This document shows positions 1-9,419 of a DNA stretch of 64,000 nucleotides, piece by piece (position 1 is the stretch's first letter; the number at the start of each line of letters is the position of its first letter). The translations under genes and the position numbers were made by a program. Source of the stretch: Clostridia bacterium (GTDB lineage Bacteria; Bacillota; Clostridia; Lachnospirales; Bianqueaceae); contig CAAFMN010000024.1 of assembly GCA_900764045.1 (NCBI GenBank), positions 62,001 through 126,000 of the forward strand. Reading direction: 5' to 3'. The notes beneath the pieces were generated by a model that saw nothing but the letters and a program-made list of their open reading frames with translations, searched no databases and was not told the DNA's origin.

Positions 1-226
1 CAAGACTATTATATCTCGTGAGTACAGTTCCGAGTGGAAGCCGGGTGACGAGCCGTATTATCCGGTCAATGATGCAAAGAACGGGGCGCTCTATACCCAG
101 TATAAGAAGCTGGCTGACCAGGAGACTGATGTGATCTTCGGCGGCCGCCTCGGTGAGTACAAATATTATGACATGGATGCTGTGGTGGCATCGGCGCTGG
201 AAATGTGTGAGAAGGAATTGGCTTAA
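1..226 (+). CDS. glf: UDP-galactopyranose mutase, C-terminal part (5' end outside window)
   Basis: The open frame runs in from the left edge (first full codon at base 2) and stops at TAA 224-226, giving the last 74 residues. It holds the YYPVND, GRLGEYKYYDMD and ALEMCEKEL segments typical of the end of UDP-galactopyranose mutase, the FAD enzyme that interconverts UDP-galactopyranose and UDP-galactofuranose. The GRLGEYKYYDMD stretch belongs to the FAD-binding part of the family. Its place ahead of a putative galactofuranosyltransferase (5484-6533) supports a galactofuranose-containing polysaccharide. The family is about 370 aa, so roughly four fifths of the gene is missing from view. Confidence 0.9.
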   Translation, partial: KTIISREYSSEWKPGDEPYYPVNDAKNGALYTQYKKLADQETDVIFGGRLGEYKYYDMDAVVASALEMCEKELA

Positions 227-257
227 AGCCTAATACAGATTAAAAGGGGTAGGCGAT

Positions 258-1085
258 ATGAGCCAAAATAAACAAAGCAAACCGTTAGACATCAAAATCA
301 TCATTGCTGCACACAAGAAATATCGTATGCCACAGGATGATATATACTTACCACTTCATGTTGGCGCAGAGTGCAAAGCGCCTATTGGATATCAGGGCGA
401 TAACACAGGCGATAATATCTCCACCCTCAATCCATACTTCTGTGAGCTTACCGGAATGTACTGGATGTGGAAGAATCTGCAGGCTGATTATCTGGGCTTG
501 GCGCATTATCGTCGGCATTTTTGTTTCAGAAAGAAAAAAGCTGAAAACGACGAAGAGAGCAAGTGGAAATCGGTATTGAACAGCAAAGAAGCACAGATTC
601 TGTGCAAACAGTATGATGTTATCGTTCCTGAAAAACGCCATTATGTGATTGAAACGCTTGAATCGCATTATGCTCATACTCATTATATAGAACACTTGGA
701 AAAGACACGGGAGATTATCGGCGAACGATATCCGCAGTATCTTGATAGTTATAACAAGATCCTTAAAAGGAAAAGCGGTTACATGTTCAATATGTTTCTG
801 ATGAGAGCGGATCTTGTTGATAAGTATTGCTCGTTCCTTTTCGATGTGCTGTTTGAACTGGATAAAAGAGTAGATACGAGCGAATATTCAGCTTTCCAGG
901 CGCGATATCCCGGAAGAGTTGGAGAAATTCTGCTTAATGTCTGGCTCGATAAAGAGGCGGAAGAGCAAGGGATGAAGATAAAGGAAATCCAACATATACA
1001 CATGGAGCCGATTAACTGGTGGAACAAAGGGACTGCGTTCCTCAAAGCTAAGTTCTTGGGCAGAAGATATGAGCATGGGTTTTGA
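258..1085 (+). CDS. DUF4422 family putative glycosyltransferase
   Basis: This 275-aa protein begins, after a short polar tail, with DIKIIIAAHKKYRMP and continues with the PYFCELTGMYWMWKN and LGLAHYRRHF motifs that mark DUF4422, a family found in capsule and LPS clusters and treated as glycosyltransferases. There is no signal peptide or membrane span, so it should act on the cytoplasmic face on a lipid-linked glycan. An SD-like AAAGGGG lies 9 nt before the ATG. It sits 31 nt after glf and 51 nt before the acyltransferase, in an apparent operon. The acceptor and sugar cannot be told from the sequence. Confidence 0.8.
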   Translation: MSQNKQSKPLDIKIIIAAHKKYRMPQDDIYLPLHVGAECKAPIGYQGDNTGDNISTLNPYFCELTGMYWMWKNLQADYLGLAHYRRHFCFRKKKAENDEESKWKSVLNSKEAQILCKQYDVIVPEKRHYVIETLESHYAHTHYIEHLEKTREIIGERYPQYLDSYNKILKRKSGYMFNMFLMRADLVDKYCSFLFDVLFELDKRVDTSEYSAFQARYPGRVGEILLNVWLDKEAEEQGMKIKEIQHIHMEPINWWNKGTAFLKAKFLGRRYEHGF

Positions 1086-1136
1086 TAGAAGGAAATGGTA
1101 GAAGAAACAAAAAAGTTTCACGAAAGGGTTTGACAG

Positions 1137-2255
1137 ATGGGAGAGATGAGGACAGGCTCGCTTAGCAAGCAAGCAAGCAAGCGGATAGAATGGCTTGATG
1201 CATTAAAAGGCTTTGCGATTATAGCTGTTGTGCTGGGACACACCCTTTTGGGATATACAGAGAATGATGCGTTTGGAGAATATAACGAGTTCTTCTGTAG
1301 GCTGAAAGAGTGGATTTATATATGGCATATGCCGTTATTTATTTGTTTGAGCGGATTTTCATTTTGCCTTGCATATTATCGTAAGGATGCATTGGACGCT
1401 AACAGTAGACTGAAAACAAGCAAGGTGAAACGGCAAATAATCAATCTGGTGCTTCTTTATGTCATGTTCAGCATTGTGTTCTACGCACTAAAGATTCCGC
1501 TGGCTGCCTTTACTGATAATAAATTGACGATTAGTGAAGCTGCTGTAAATCTGGTATTTCCTAATACGCTGATGTGGTATTTATGGGTCATGGCAATTTA
1601 CTACTTTATCATTCTCTATTGCAAGCCAGCTATGGAGGTGATTGCAGAAAAAACAATGGCTATTTTAGGAATTCTTTTGATAGTCGCCGTTGCGCAAAGA
1701 GTGAGTGGTAACTTTGTCGATTGGAGGCTTTGTTTTGGGAATTTCGTTCACTGTGCCTTTTATTTCTGCTTTGGTATGGCGCTGTGCCTATACAAAGAAC
1801 GATATGAGAACAAGAAACACGAAAACAAGTGGCTATGGATTGGAATACTTATAGTGATGGTCCATTTTGTATGCTATATGGCAATAAGCGCAGAAATGGC
1901 GGACATTGAAGTGGTTGCCGTTGCTAACACAATCATTAATGAATTAATTGCTATTTTGATAATCGCATTAGCTTTTTCAGTGGCGTATCATTGGCAACAT
2001 GCAGGTGGGCTTTTACCAGCTCTCGGTAGAGCATCGCTTGTGATATATCTTCTCCACACCTACATAGTGACTGCAATGAAGGTGGTTGCAATAAGAATGG
2101 GAGTATGTAGCAGCATGGTAATTGATATTGTAGTAATAGCTATGAGCGTTATTGTGCCGATAGCCATATGTTATTTTGTGGATTGGATTAGAAGAAAGAA
2201 CAGACTGGTTGGAGCAATTTTTGCTCCGGGAAAACACATAAAAATATTCGATTAG
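1137..2255 (+). CDS. Acyltransferase family 3 membrane protein (polysaccharide O-acyltransferase)
   Basis: A 372-aa, strongly hydrophobic protein with about ten predicted membrane spans. The N-terminal RIEWLDALKGFAIIAVVLGHT carries the conserved His of the acyltransferase-3 family (OafA/NodX/YrhL type), and WHMPLFICLSGF follows as expected for the second span. Members transfer acetyl or succinyl groups from the cytoplasm onto surface sugars. The protein is full length for the membrane domain and lacks an extra SGNH domain. The chosen ATG has a weak GAAAGGG upstream; the ATG at 1146 is an alternative start. Its position inside the glycan cluster implies it decorates the repeat unit. Confidence 0.85.
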   Translation: MGEMRTGSLSKQASKRIEWLDALKGFAIIAVVLGHTLLGYTENDAFGEYNEFFCRLKEWIYIWHMPLFICLSGFSFCLAYYRKDALDANSRLKTSKVKRQIINLVLLYVMFSIVFYALKIPLAAFTDNKLTISEAAVNLVFPNTLMWYLWVMAIYYFIILYCKPAMEVIAEKTMAILGILLIVAVAQRVSGNFVDWRLCFGNFVHCAFYFCFGMALCLYKERYENKKHENKWLWIGILIVMVHFVCYMAISAEMADIEVVAVANTIINELIAILIIALAFSVAYHWQHAGGLLPALGRASLVIYLLHTYIVTAMKVVAIRMGVCSSMVIDIVVIAMSVIVPIAICYFVDWIRRKNRLVGAIFAPGKHIKIFD

Positions 2256-2330
2256 ATTAGTTGATTTGTTTTAGATACATCCGACCAGATTAAAAGGAGT
2301 AAAGGACGGATTTCTGGAGGAAGATATGCC

Positions 2331-3350
2331 ATGAACTTGGAGTTGACGTTTATTATTCCAGCATATAATTGTGAAAACTCACTTCGCAGATGCGTTGCCA
2401 GCATAGAAAACGACATTCAGGAAAGTAGTGCTCCTTGTGAAGTACTTATTATAGAAAATGGATCAACCGATAAAACCTGGTGTGTAGCGGAGGCTTTGAG
2501 AGAAGAGCATGAAAATATTGTTCTCTTAAAAAGTGATAAAGGTGTATCGAAAGCCAGAAATAAAGGAATAGAACAAGCGCATGGCAAACGGATTGCTTTT
2601 GTCGATGCTGATGATGAGTGGATTCACGGATCCATAGCGAAAATACTGAAACATGTGGAAAATGGCTGTATTGATTTATTGATGTGTGGGTATTATAAAG
2701 GCGAAAAGCTCATTGCCCATGATTATAAAGCCATGAACACGGTATTTTTCGATGACTTGGATGATTTTAAGGCGTGGCTATTGGTGAGGCCGACAGTGCG
2801 TATGCAGGTTTGGGCAAAGGTTTTCAAAAAAAGTATAATAGAGCAATATGATTTGCGATTCAATGAAGGACTTTCTTTCTCGGAGGATTCAGAATTCCTT
2901 TTAAGATATGTTCAGAATTGTTCTTCGGTGCTTGTGTTGGACTTTCCTGTTTACAGATACTCGTGTTCTGGCGTATCCGCCGTGAGAACATATAGCCCAG
3001 ATAGACAAAAGATGTATTTAAAGTCTCTGGAGGTCACTTCAAAAGATATTGAACCCGAGTCGGCAACTGTGAGAGAAGCCTATGTGGAATATGTGCTGGC
3101 GCATCTAAATCTGATTACGGTACATGACATTTTTGACTTGCAAATCAAAGGCTCTTTTTGGAAAAAGTACAAAAATATGAGAAAATTGATAAAAGAGCCG
3201 ACGTTTGAAAGGGCATTAAAGGATATTCCTTTCAAAAGCTGTTTAACGATGCAGTTGTCCCCCGAGGCCTGCATAAAATGTCATCTTAGCATAATGGCTG
3301 GAGTAATCTGCTATTTAAAGGCATATCTGAATTTTAGGCAACAGAGATAA
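2331..3350 (+). CDS. Glycosyltransferase family 2
   Basis: A 339-aa GT-A fold enzyme. LTFIIPAYNCENSLRRCV at residues 5-22 is the nucleotide-binding start of GT2, and VDADDEW at about 91-97 contains the DxD metal site. SFSEDSEFLLRY near residue 185 gives the ED pair usually found in the acceptor half. There is no transmembrane tail. An SD GGAGGA sits 9-14 nt before the ATG; the ATG five bases earlier opens only a two-codon frame. It likely adds one sugar of the repeat unit, with a nucleotide-sugar donor that cannot be specified. Confidence 0.88.
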   Translation: MNLELTFIIPAYNCENSLRRCVASIENDIQESSAPCEVLIIENGSTDKTWCVAEALREEHENIVLLKSDKGVSKARNKGIEQAHGKRIAFVDADDEWIHGSIAKILKHVENGCIDLLMCGYYKGEKLIAHDYKAMNTVFFDDLDDFKAWLLVRPTVRMQVWAKVFKKSIIEQYDLRFNEGLSFSEDSEFLLRYVQNCSSVLVLDFPVYRYSCSGVSAVRTYSPDRQKMYLKSLEVTSKDIEPESATVREAYVEYVLAHLNLITVHDIFDLQIKGSFWKKYKNMRKLIKEPTFERALKDIPFKSCLTMQLSPEACIKCHLSIMAGVICYLKAYLNFRQQR

Positions 3351-3455
3351 AATTCGCTCCTAAAAAGATTTGCGATAATGCTTATAATGCATCACTATCT
3401 ATTATAGGCCAGCAGTCAATAATATTTGTGGAATGTTCGAGGTGGAAAATAAACA

Positions 3456-4328
3456 ATGCAGGCAATCCTTGTAATAGCGCACAAAAACATAGAGCAGGTT
3501 ACAGAGCTCTCTAAACTATTGAAAAGAAAATTTGAAGTTTATATTCATATAGACAAAAAATGCATAGTGCCAGAGCCCCAGATGCGTATGTTACTAAACA
3601 CAGGTGCTCATGTCTTTCAAAAAGTGGATGTTAGATGGGGTGGGTGGGGCGTTGCGGAAGCTGCCCGTGTTTTGTTTAGAGAAGCCTTGAAAAATAAGGA
3701 CATTACATACATGCACGTTATTTCCGGAGAGGATTATCCCGTGAAATCTCCGGAGATAATATATAATTTTTATGAAAACAACAACAAAATCTATATGCAG
3801 TGCAATCCAGCTGAGGGATCTGTGAAGTCTGGAGAGTCGCAGGTGCTTTGGCAGAAGTATTATTTCGATTATGATAAAATCAACAGAAGAACAACATTTG
3901 GAAAGATATATCATAGATATACTCTTCTGAAACAGACACTATTGCATGTTGATAAATTCAAAGAGTTAGGCGTGAATTTGAAACTGTATCAAGGTGCAAA
4001 CTGGATGGACATTCCAAGAGATGCAGCTGAGTTCTTCATGAAATATTTTGATGAGCATGAAAATGTGAGAAAGCTGTTTATGACTGGTTATTGTCCAGAT
4101 GAATTTTGGATTCAGACAATTTTGAAGAATTCTGAGTTCGAAGCAAGGATAGACGGAGATATACACAGGTATGTCAAGTGGGAAAAGCAATATGATAATT
4201 ATCCTGCTGTGTTGGACGAACGTGAGTTCTCTAAGATCAAAGGCGGGAACTATCATTTCGCCAGAAAATTCAATCCACAGTATTCAGCTGCGTTGATAAG
4301 AATGATCGATGATGAATTGCTTTCCTAA
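3456..4328 (+). CDS. GT14 / core-2 branching-type beta-1,6-N-acetylglucosaminyltransferase-like protein
   Basis: This 290-aa protein opens with MQAILVIAHKNIEQ and has the VRWGGWGVAEA and HVISGEDYPVKSPEII motifs that define the Branch (GT14, Pfam core-2/I-branching) family. Bacterial members in capsule loci are short versions lacking the Golgi anchor. Such enzymes use UDP-GlcNAc or UDP-Xyl in a metal-independent reaction; the donor here is unknown. The gene follows the GT2 gene after a 105-nt A+T-rich gap with no clear terminator and precedes a GT4 gene by 27 nt. Confidence 0.82.
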   Translation: MQAILVIAHKNIEQVTELSKLLKRKFEVYIHIDKKCIVPEPQMRMLLNTGAHVFQKVDVRWGGWGVAEAARVLFREALKNKDITYMHVISGEDYPVKSPEIIYNFYENNNKIYMQCNPAEGSVKSGESQVLWQKYYFDYDKINRRTTFGKIYHRYTLLKQTLLHVDKFKELGVNLKLYQGANWMDIPRDAAEFFMKYFDEHENVRKLFMTGYCPDEFWIQTILKNSEFEARIDGDIHRYVKWEKQYDNYPAVLDEREFSKIKGGNYHFARKFNPQYSAALIRMIDDELLS

Positions 4329-4355
4329 ATTACAATATAGAGGGAACAAAAGGCG

Positions 4356-5459
4356 ATGAGAATTTTAGTATTTGGTATGACGGAGAATCCAGGAGGCGTA
4401 GAGAGCTTTCTAATCAACTACTATCGTCATATAGACAAAAATAAAATACAGTGGGACTTCCTCTGCAACTCTCATAATCCTGTTGCGTATGAGGACGAGT
4501 TGATAAGCCTTGGCGGTCGGTGCTTCCATATCTCGGCCAGAAGCGCAGACAGGCAGAAATATCGGCAGGAGCTTGACTCTGTTTTTAAGGAGCATGCGAA
4601 AGAGTGGAGCGCAATCTGGGTGAACGTGTGTAGCCTTGCCAACATTGATTATTTGAAGGTTGCAAAAGAATACGGGATCGAAAAGCGAATCATACACAGT
4701 CATAACTCTCAGAATATGGATAATTGGCTGCGCGGACTGTTACATAAATGGAACAAGCGACAGATCGGGAAAATTGCCACGGATTTCTGGGCTTGCTCCG
4801 AGGACGCGGCAAAGTGGTTTTACAGTGGTGAGACACTGAAAAAGGCCGTGGTGATCCACAACGCAATTGATGTGGAGCGTATGCGTTTTGACGAGGAAAA
4901 AAGAAAAGCCATCCGCACAAAATACGGATGGAAGGATAAGTATATTATTGGAAATGTTGGAAGACTTCATTTCCAGAAAAATCAAAGCTTCGCACTTGAT
5001 ATTTTTGCGGAATATCTGAAAAAGAACAAGAATGCACTTCTTGTTCTGGTCGGTCAGGGCGAAGATGAACGAATGCTGAAAGAGAAGGCTGATAAGTTGG
5101 GCATAGCGGATAGAGTATTCTTCGCTGGGTTGCAAAGCGACATTCAAGCGTGGCTGAGCTGCTTTGATTTGTTTCTGTTCCCATCAAGGTTTGAAGGTCT
5201 AGGTATAGCAGCTTTGGAGGCACAAGTCAATGGCTTGACCACAATTTCTTCAAAAAAAGTTATTCCGGATGAGGTCAAAATGAATGATAACTTCTATTTC
5301 ATGGATTTGGAGGCCGGAGCCGAAGCGTGGAGCAAACAGATTGAAGAGATAAGTGGATACGAGCGCGCTGAGTACAGCGAGGTGAAGAAGCGTTTCGTTG
5401 AAAAGGGCTACGACATAGACACAGAGACAGGCAAGCTGGAAACGCTGTTGATGGGCTAA
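4356..5459 (+). CDS. Glycosyltransferase family 4 (EpsF-like)
   Basis: A 367-aa GT-B enzyme. MRILVFGMTENPGGVESFL is the typical N-terminal acceptor-domain start of EpsF/CapM-type enzymes. IIGNVGRLHFQKNQ near residue 195 starts the donor-binding domain, and LFPSRFEGLGIAALEAQ near 275-291 gives the E-x7-E nucleotide-sugar motif. It is full length for the family, cytosolic or loosely membrane-bound. An SD AGAGGGA precedes the ATG. The next gene begins 24 nt later, consistent with one transcript. Confidence 0.9.
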   Translation: MRILVFGMTENPGGVESFLINYYRHIDKNKIQWDFLCNSHNPVAYEDELISLGGRCFHISARSADRQKYRQELDSVFKEHAKEWSAIWVNVCSLANIDYLKVAKEYGIEKRIIHSHNSQNMDNWLRGLLHKWNKRQIGKIATDFWACSEDAAKWFYSGETLKKAVVIHNAIDVERMRFDEEKRKAIRTKYGWKDKYIIGNVGRLHFQKNQSFALDIFAEYLKKNKNALLVLVGQGEDERMLKEKADKLGIADRVFFAGLQSDIQAWLSCFDLFLFPSRFEGLGIAALEAQVNGLTTISSKKVIPDEVKMNDNFYFMDLEAGAEAWSKQIEEISGYERAEYSEVKKRFVEKGYDIDTETGKLETLLMG

Positions 5460-5483
5460 GACGATGAAAGAGGAAGCAGTTTC

Positions 5484-6533
5484 ATGGATAAATATCAAAT
5501 TGTGGAGACGACCGAACAATTCAATCATGCTGGAACAAAAGCCACCGCAGATATTTCGGTGGTCGCCGAGAAAATGGGCTTTCAAAAGCTCTATTTGAAG
5601 ATGCGCACCACAAAGTCGGGCTATCTTGCAAAGGCGCAGCGCCAGGTGGGGTATTATATCGACTGGAACAACTGTTATCAGGCGATAACAGAGGGAAGCG
5701 TTGTGCTGTTGCAGCATCCGTTCCATTATCCGCAGCTTACAAGAGATAGGTTGCTCTACAAGCTGAAAAAAGAGAAGAAGGTCAAGTTTATCTCGGTTAT
5801 GCATGATGTGGAGGAGCTGAGAGCGTTCCGCTACAACGACTACTACAAGAGAGAGTTTGAGGTCATGCTTGATATTGCGGATGTTATCATCGTCCACAAT
5901 CAGGTGATGCTTGATTGGTTTGTGGGGCGCGGTGTGCCAAGAGAAAAGCTTGTCAATTTAAAGTTGTTTGATTATTTGATCGACGCTCCAACACCCAAGA
6001 AGGTCGATTTTGAAAGGAGCATCAATATCGCCGGCAATCTGGATGTGACGAAATGCGGCTATATCAGTCAGCTCGGCCAGCTGGAAGGCGTAACGGTGAA
6101 TCTATACGGTCCGAATTTTGATGAAAAAATGCGGCAGTGTAAAAATATCGTCTATCACGGCTCTTTTCCTGTGGCTGAGATACCGAATCAACTTAATAAG
6201 GGATTCGGGCTTGTGTGGGACGGAGATAGCATTGACGGCTGCAAGGGACTGTCAGGACAGTATCTGAGGTATAACAATCCACATAAGATGTCGCTTTATA
6301 TCGCCTCTGGACTGCCGATTATTATTTGGAAGGAAGCGGCTCAGGCGAAGTTTGTGGAAGAGAATGGGATTGGGATTTGCGTGGGTAGCCTTGAAGAAAT
6401 AGGGGGTACTTTATCACGCATATCTGAAAACGAGTATTGTGGTCTTATCGAGAATGTAAATAAAATAAACAATGAAGTTACAACTGGAAAATATGCGGAG
6501 AACGCACTTTATTTGAGCATTAAAATGCTTTAA
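5484..6533 (+). CDS. Putative galactofuranosyltransferase (WbbI-like)
   Basis: This 349-aa protein has the layout of the beta-1,6-galactofuranosyltransferase group: an early segment with LLQHPFHYPQ, then KVKFISVMHDVEELR and ADVIIVHNQVMLDWFVGRG, and a C-terminal part with GQYLRYNNPHKMSLYIASGLPII, which matches the donor-binding half of these GT-B proteins. The presence of glf in the same cluster gives the substrate UDP-galactofuranose, which supports the call. No membrane segment is seen. GAAAGAGGAAG before the ATG supplies the SD. Confidence 0.75.
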   Translation: MDKYQIVETTEQFNHAGTKATADISVVAEKMGFQKLYLKMRTTKSGYLAKAQRQVGYYIDWNNCYQAITEGSVVLLQHPFHYPQLTRDRLLYKLKKEKKVKFISVMHDVEELRAFRYNDYYKREFEVMLDIADVIIVHNQVMLDWFVGRGVPREKLVNLKLFDYLIDAPTPKKVDFERSINIAGNLDVTKCGYISQLGQLEGVTVNLYGPNFDEKMRQCKNIVYHGSFPVAEIPNQLNKGFGLVWDGDSIDGCKGLSGQYLRYNNPHKMSLYIASGLPIIIWKEAAQAKFVEENGIGICVGSLEEIGGTLSRISENEYCGLIENVNKINNEVTTGKYAENALYLSIKML

Positions 6534-6579
6534 ATCAATAACTAAGAGAATTACGTCAATTTTTACGATGGAGGAATAC

Positions 6580-7830
6580 ATGAAACTAAACCACAAATCC
6601 CACTCGCTTCTGAAGATGTATGACATTATATTATATTTGATGGCATTATCTTTTATCCTTTCGTCCGGTTCGATGTATACCGTAATAACTGATTATTATG
6701 ACGCAGGCATTACAGATTCGCTATTCGTTAAAATTTTCTGCGTTGTGGGATTTATATATTGGATCTTGCTTGTCTCAAAAAAGAATAAGATTAAAATAAA
6801 AGCTCTGATTTTTCCACTCACAGTCGTTGCTTTTTTTGCTATATATTTATTGTTTACTGGAATTGGCGTTATGCCCTGCATTTCCCAAATGGTTTTGCCG
6901 TTCACCTTATTATTTATGATTTGTGCGCAAGAAGGTCCAAAGCTTTTTCTTGAAAAATTTTTTGATAAATATTCACAAATAATGTCGTTAATAGCAATTG
7001 TCTCACTTGTGTTTTATTTTTTAGGTACACTTGGTGGCATGCTTCCTAAGAGCGAAATACAATATTACAATAATCGCTGGACTTATAGCTGCTATAGCTA
7101 TTTTAATATTTACTTTGAGAATCCTTTACAAAATCTGTCTTATGCACCACGAAATGTCGGCGTGTTCATGGAAGCCCCTGGATTTGCGATTGCTCTCTTA
7201 TATGCCCTCTTTTGGAATTTGGTTAAGGAGAAAAAAAATAAAGTTATAATTGTAATTCTACTCGTTACCATGGTGACAACTTTATCCACAACTGCAATCG
7301 TTGTTGGTGGTCTTTTGATATCGTTGTATTATTATTTTAATGCAAAGAATCGCTCAATTAAAATAGCTTTAAGAGCATTTACACCATTACTTGTTGTATT
7401 GGCTGCGTGGATGGTATATCTGATTATGAAGGCAAAAATGACAACGGGGAATTCTGGATCGGTTTTGATCCGGCTTGACGATATTGGAGCTGCCTGGAAA
7501 TCGTTTCTACAAGCTCCAATCTTTGGAGTGGGTTTCTATAATCTTGAGGCAATTTACAGTAACTACACCTATACTACATTAAAAGGTAATCCGACATTTG
7601 GACTTTTAAATATTCTTGCTTATGGTGGAATATATTTAGGTCTTTACTATTACGGAGGACTACTATGGTTTGCTAAATCGAATATTCTTGACAAAAATGG
7701 AAAAATCTTGTTCGTTTTTATGATGGGCGCTCTTTTATGTTCTAGCCCAATGCAGTATAGTATTATGCTATATCTATTTATAAGTGCTGGATATGTTGCT
7801 AAGCTTAGCATAGCACCTCGGCTAAAATGA
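6580..7830 (+). CDS. O-antigen/polysaccharide polymerase (Wzy-like)
   Basis: A 416-aa polytopic protein with about ten to twelve hydrophobic segments and a larger outward loop near residues 150-210 (IQYYNNRWTYSCYSYFN and following), the usual build of Wzy polymerases, which vary greatly in sequence. Lys/Arg-rich short loops alternate with membrane spans. The frame is open from an ATG at 6568, but the GGAGGA SD overlaps that codon region and is well spaced for ATG 6580, which I chose. Very A+T-rich compared with the chromosomal genes further on. It would join repeat units on the outer face. Confidence 0.8.
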   Translation: MKLNHKSHSLLKMYDIILYLMALSFILSSGSMYTVITDYYDAGITDSLFVKIFCVVGFIYWILLVSKKNKIKIKALIFPLTVVAFFAIYLLFTGIGVMPCISQMVLPFTLLFMICAQEGPKLFLEKFFDKYSQIMSLIAIVSLVFYFLGTLGGMLPKSEIQYYNNRWTYSCYSYFNIYFENPLQNLSYAPRNVGVFMEAPGFAIALLYALFWNLVKEKKNKVIIVILLVTMVTTLSTTAIVVGGLLISLYYYFNAKNRSIKIALRAFTPLLVVLAAWMVYLIMKAKMTTGNSGSVLIRLDDIGAAWKSFLQAPIFGVGFYNLEAIYSNYTYTTLKGNPTFGLLNILAYGGIYLGLYYYGGLLWFAKSNILDKNGKILFVFMMGALLCSSPMQYSIMLYLFISAGYVAKLSIAPRLK

Positions 7831-7882
7831 ATAAAAACAGTCATGTAAATAAAGAATACAATTTATCAAATGGAGAAAATGG

Positions 7883-9328
7883 ATGAGACAGAAATCTCTA
7901 AAACTAAATTTTATTATGAACGCCATCCTTACGATGTCGTCATTTATATTTCCTCTTATAACTTTTCCATATGTCTCCCGCATTCTTTTGCCAGAAGGTA
8001 CTGGAAAGGTATCATTTGCGACATCCGTAATCTCGTACTTTGCGATGTTTGCTCAGCTCGGTATCCCTACTTATGGCATCCGCGCCTGCGCAAAGGTAAG
8101 AGACAACCGTAAAGAGCTGACCAAAACAGCACAGGAAATCTTCATAATCAATATTGCAATGACGGTGCTTGCTTATGCTGTTTTCTTAGTTGCGTTGTTT
8201 ACAGTTCCTCACTTGCAGCAAGATAAAACATTGTTTTTGATTGTCAGTACAACAATGATTTTTAATGCCATCGGGATGGAATGGCTTTATAAGGCATTGG
8301 AGCAGTATACATACATAACTGTTCGTTCTATCATCTTTAAATTTGTCGCCTTGGTTGCGATGTTTCTTCTGATTCACGAGAAAAGCGATTATGTAATTTA
8401 CGGTGGAATCTCCATATTGGCATCTTCGGCATCGAATGTATTTAACTTTATTAACATACATAGATATATTGGCTTTCGCCCAGTAGGACAATATAATTTT
8501 AAACGACATCTACAGCCCATTGCTGTGTTCTTTGCAATGTCATGCGCTATGACGGTATATACGAACCTGGACACCGTGATGCTTGGATTCATGAAGACAG
8601 ACACTGATGTCGGATATTACAATGCCGCTGTGAAAATCAAAAATATTTTGGTAAGTGTGGTGTCTTCTCTTGGCACGGTTCTTTTACCGAGAGCGTCGTA
8701 CTATGTCGAGCATGATATGCTGAATGAGTTTAAACGTATCACAGGCAAAGCCATAAATTTTGTGTGGTTGGTTGCACCGCCGCTCGTTGTTTATTTCATC
8801 TTATACGCAAAAGAAGGCATCGTTTTGTTATCTGGTGATGCTTATTTGGGCTCGGTATCTGCGATGCAACTTATTATGCCAACTGTGTTTCTTATAGGTT
8901 TATCTGGAGTTATGGGCATCCAGATTTTAGTACCCCTTGGCAGAGAAAGAGTTGTTCTTCACTCCGAAATTGCTGGGGCAATAGTTGACTTGATTATCAA
9001 TTGGATGCTTATTCCATCAATGGCTTCAGTTGGAGCTGCGATAGGCACACTTGTTGCCGAGGCTGTTGTTACAGTCTGGCAGTTTGTCGCACTGCGTGAT
9101 ACTGTCACAGCTGCTTACAGAGAGGTGCATTATTTGCCGATAATAATCGGCGTTTTGCTGGGTGGCGCAGCATCTATATGGGTAAAAAGCCTTAGCTGGA
9201 CGGAGTTTCCTACTCTGACCCTGTCCGCGATACTGTTCTTTAGTGTGTATGCAATTGTCTTGACACTAGCAAAAGAACCAATGACAATTGAGGTCGAGAA
9301 ATATATGCTTAGGAAACTACGGCACTGA
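7883..9328 (+). CDS. Oligosaccharide flippase (Wzx-like, MVF superfamily)
   Basis: A 481-aa membrane protein with about 14 predicted spans. Its start, LNFIMNAILTMSSFIFPLITFPYVSRIL, followed by GKVSFATSVISYFAMFAQLGIPTYGIR, is the standard first two-helix pattern of RfbX/Wzx polysaccharide exporters. It would move the undecaprenyl-linked repeat unit across the membrane for the Wzy-like protein encoded just before it. The start ATG is preceded by GGAGAAAATGG. The family length fits well, and no frame damage is seen. Confidence 0.9.
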   Translation: MRQKSLKLNFIMNAILTMSSFIFPLITFPYVSRILLPEGTGKVSFATSVISYFAMFAQLGIPTYGIRACAKVRDNRKELTKTAQEIFIINIAMTVLAYAVFLVALFTVPHLQQDKTLFLIVSTTMIFNAIGMEWLYKALEQYTYITVRSIIFKFVALVAMFLLIHEKSDYVIYGGISILASSASNVFNFINIHRYIGFRPVGQYNFKRHLQPIAVFFAMSCAMTVYTNLDTVMLGFMKTDTDVGYYNAAVKIKNILVSVVSSLGTVLLPRASYYVEHDMLNEFKRITGKAINFVWLVAPPLVVYFILYAKEGIVLLSGDAYLGSVSAMQLIMPTVFLIGLSGVMGIQILVPLGRERVVLHSEIAGAIVDLIINWMLIPSMASVGAAIGTLVAEAVVTVWQFVALRDTVTAAYREVHYLPIIIGVLLGGAASIWVKSLSWTEFPTLTLSAILFFSVYAIVLTLAKEPMTIEVEKYMLRKLRH

Positions 9329-9419
9329 ATTTGATGTGTAAAGTGTAGGACGGATTAAAATGATTTGGCTGATTTGACGAAGGAAGCTTTTAAATGACAA
9401 TTTAGATAAGGAGTATGAC

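Noticed and set aside
1..257. JUMPstart/ops element for the polysaccharide operon
   Set aside because: The operon's start lies outside the window and no such element is seen inside it.
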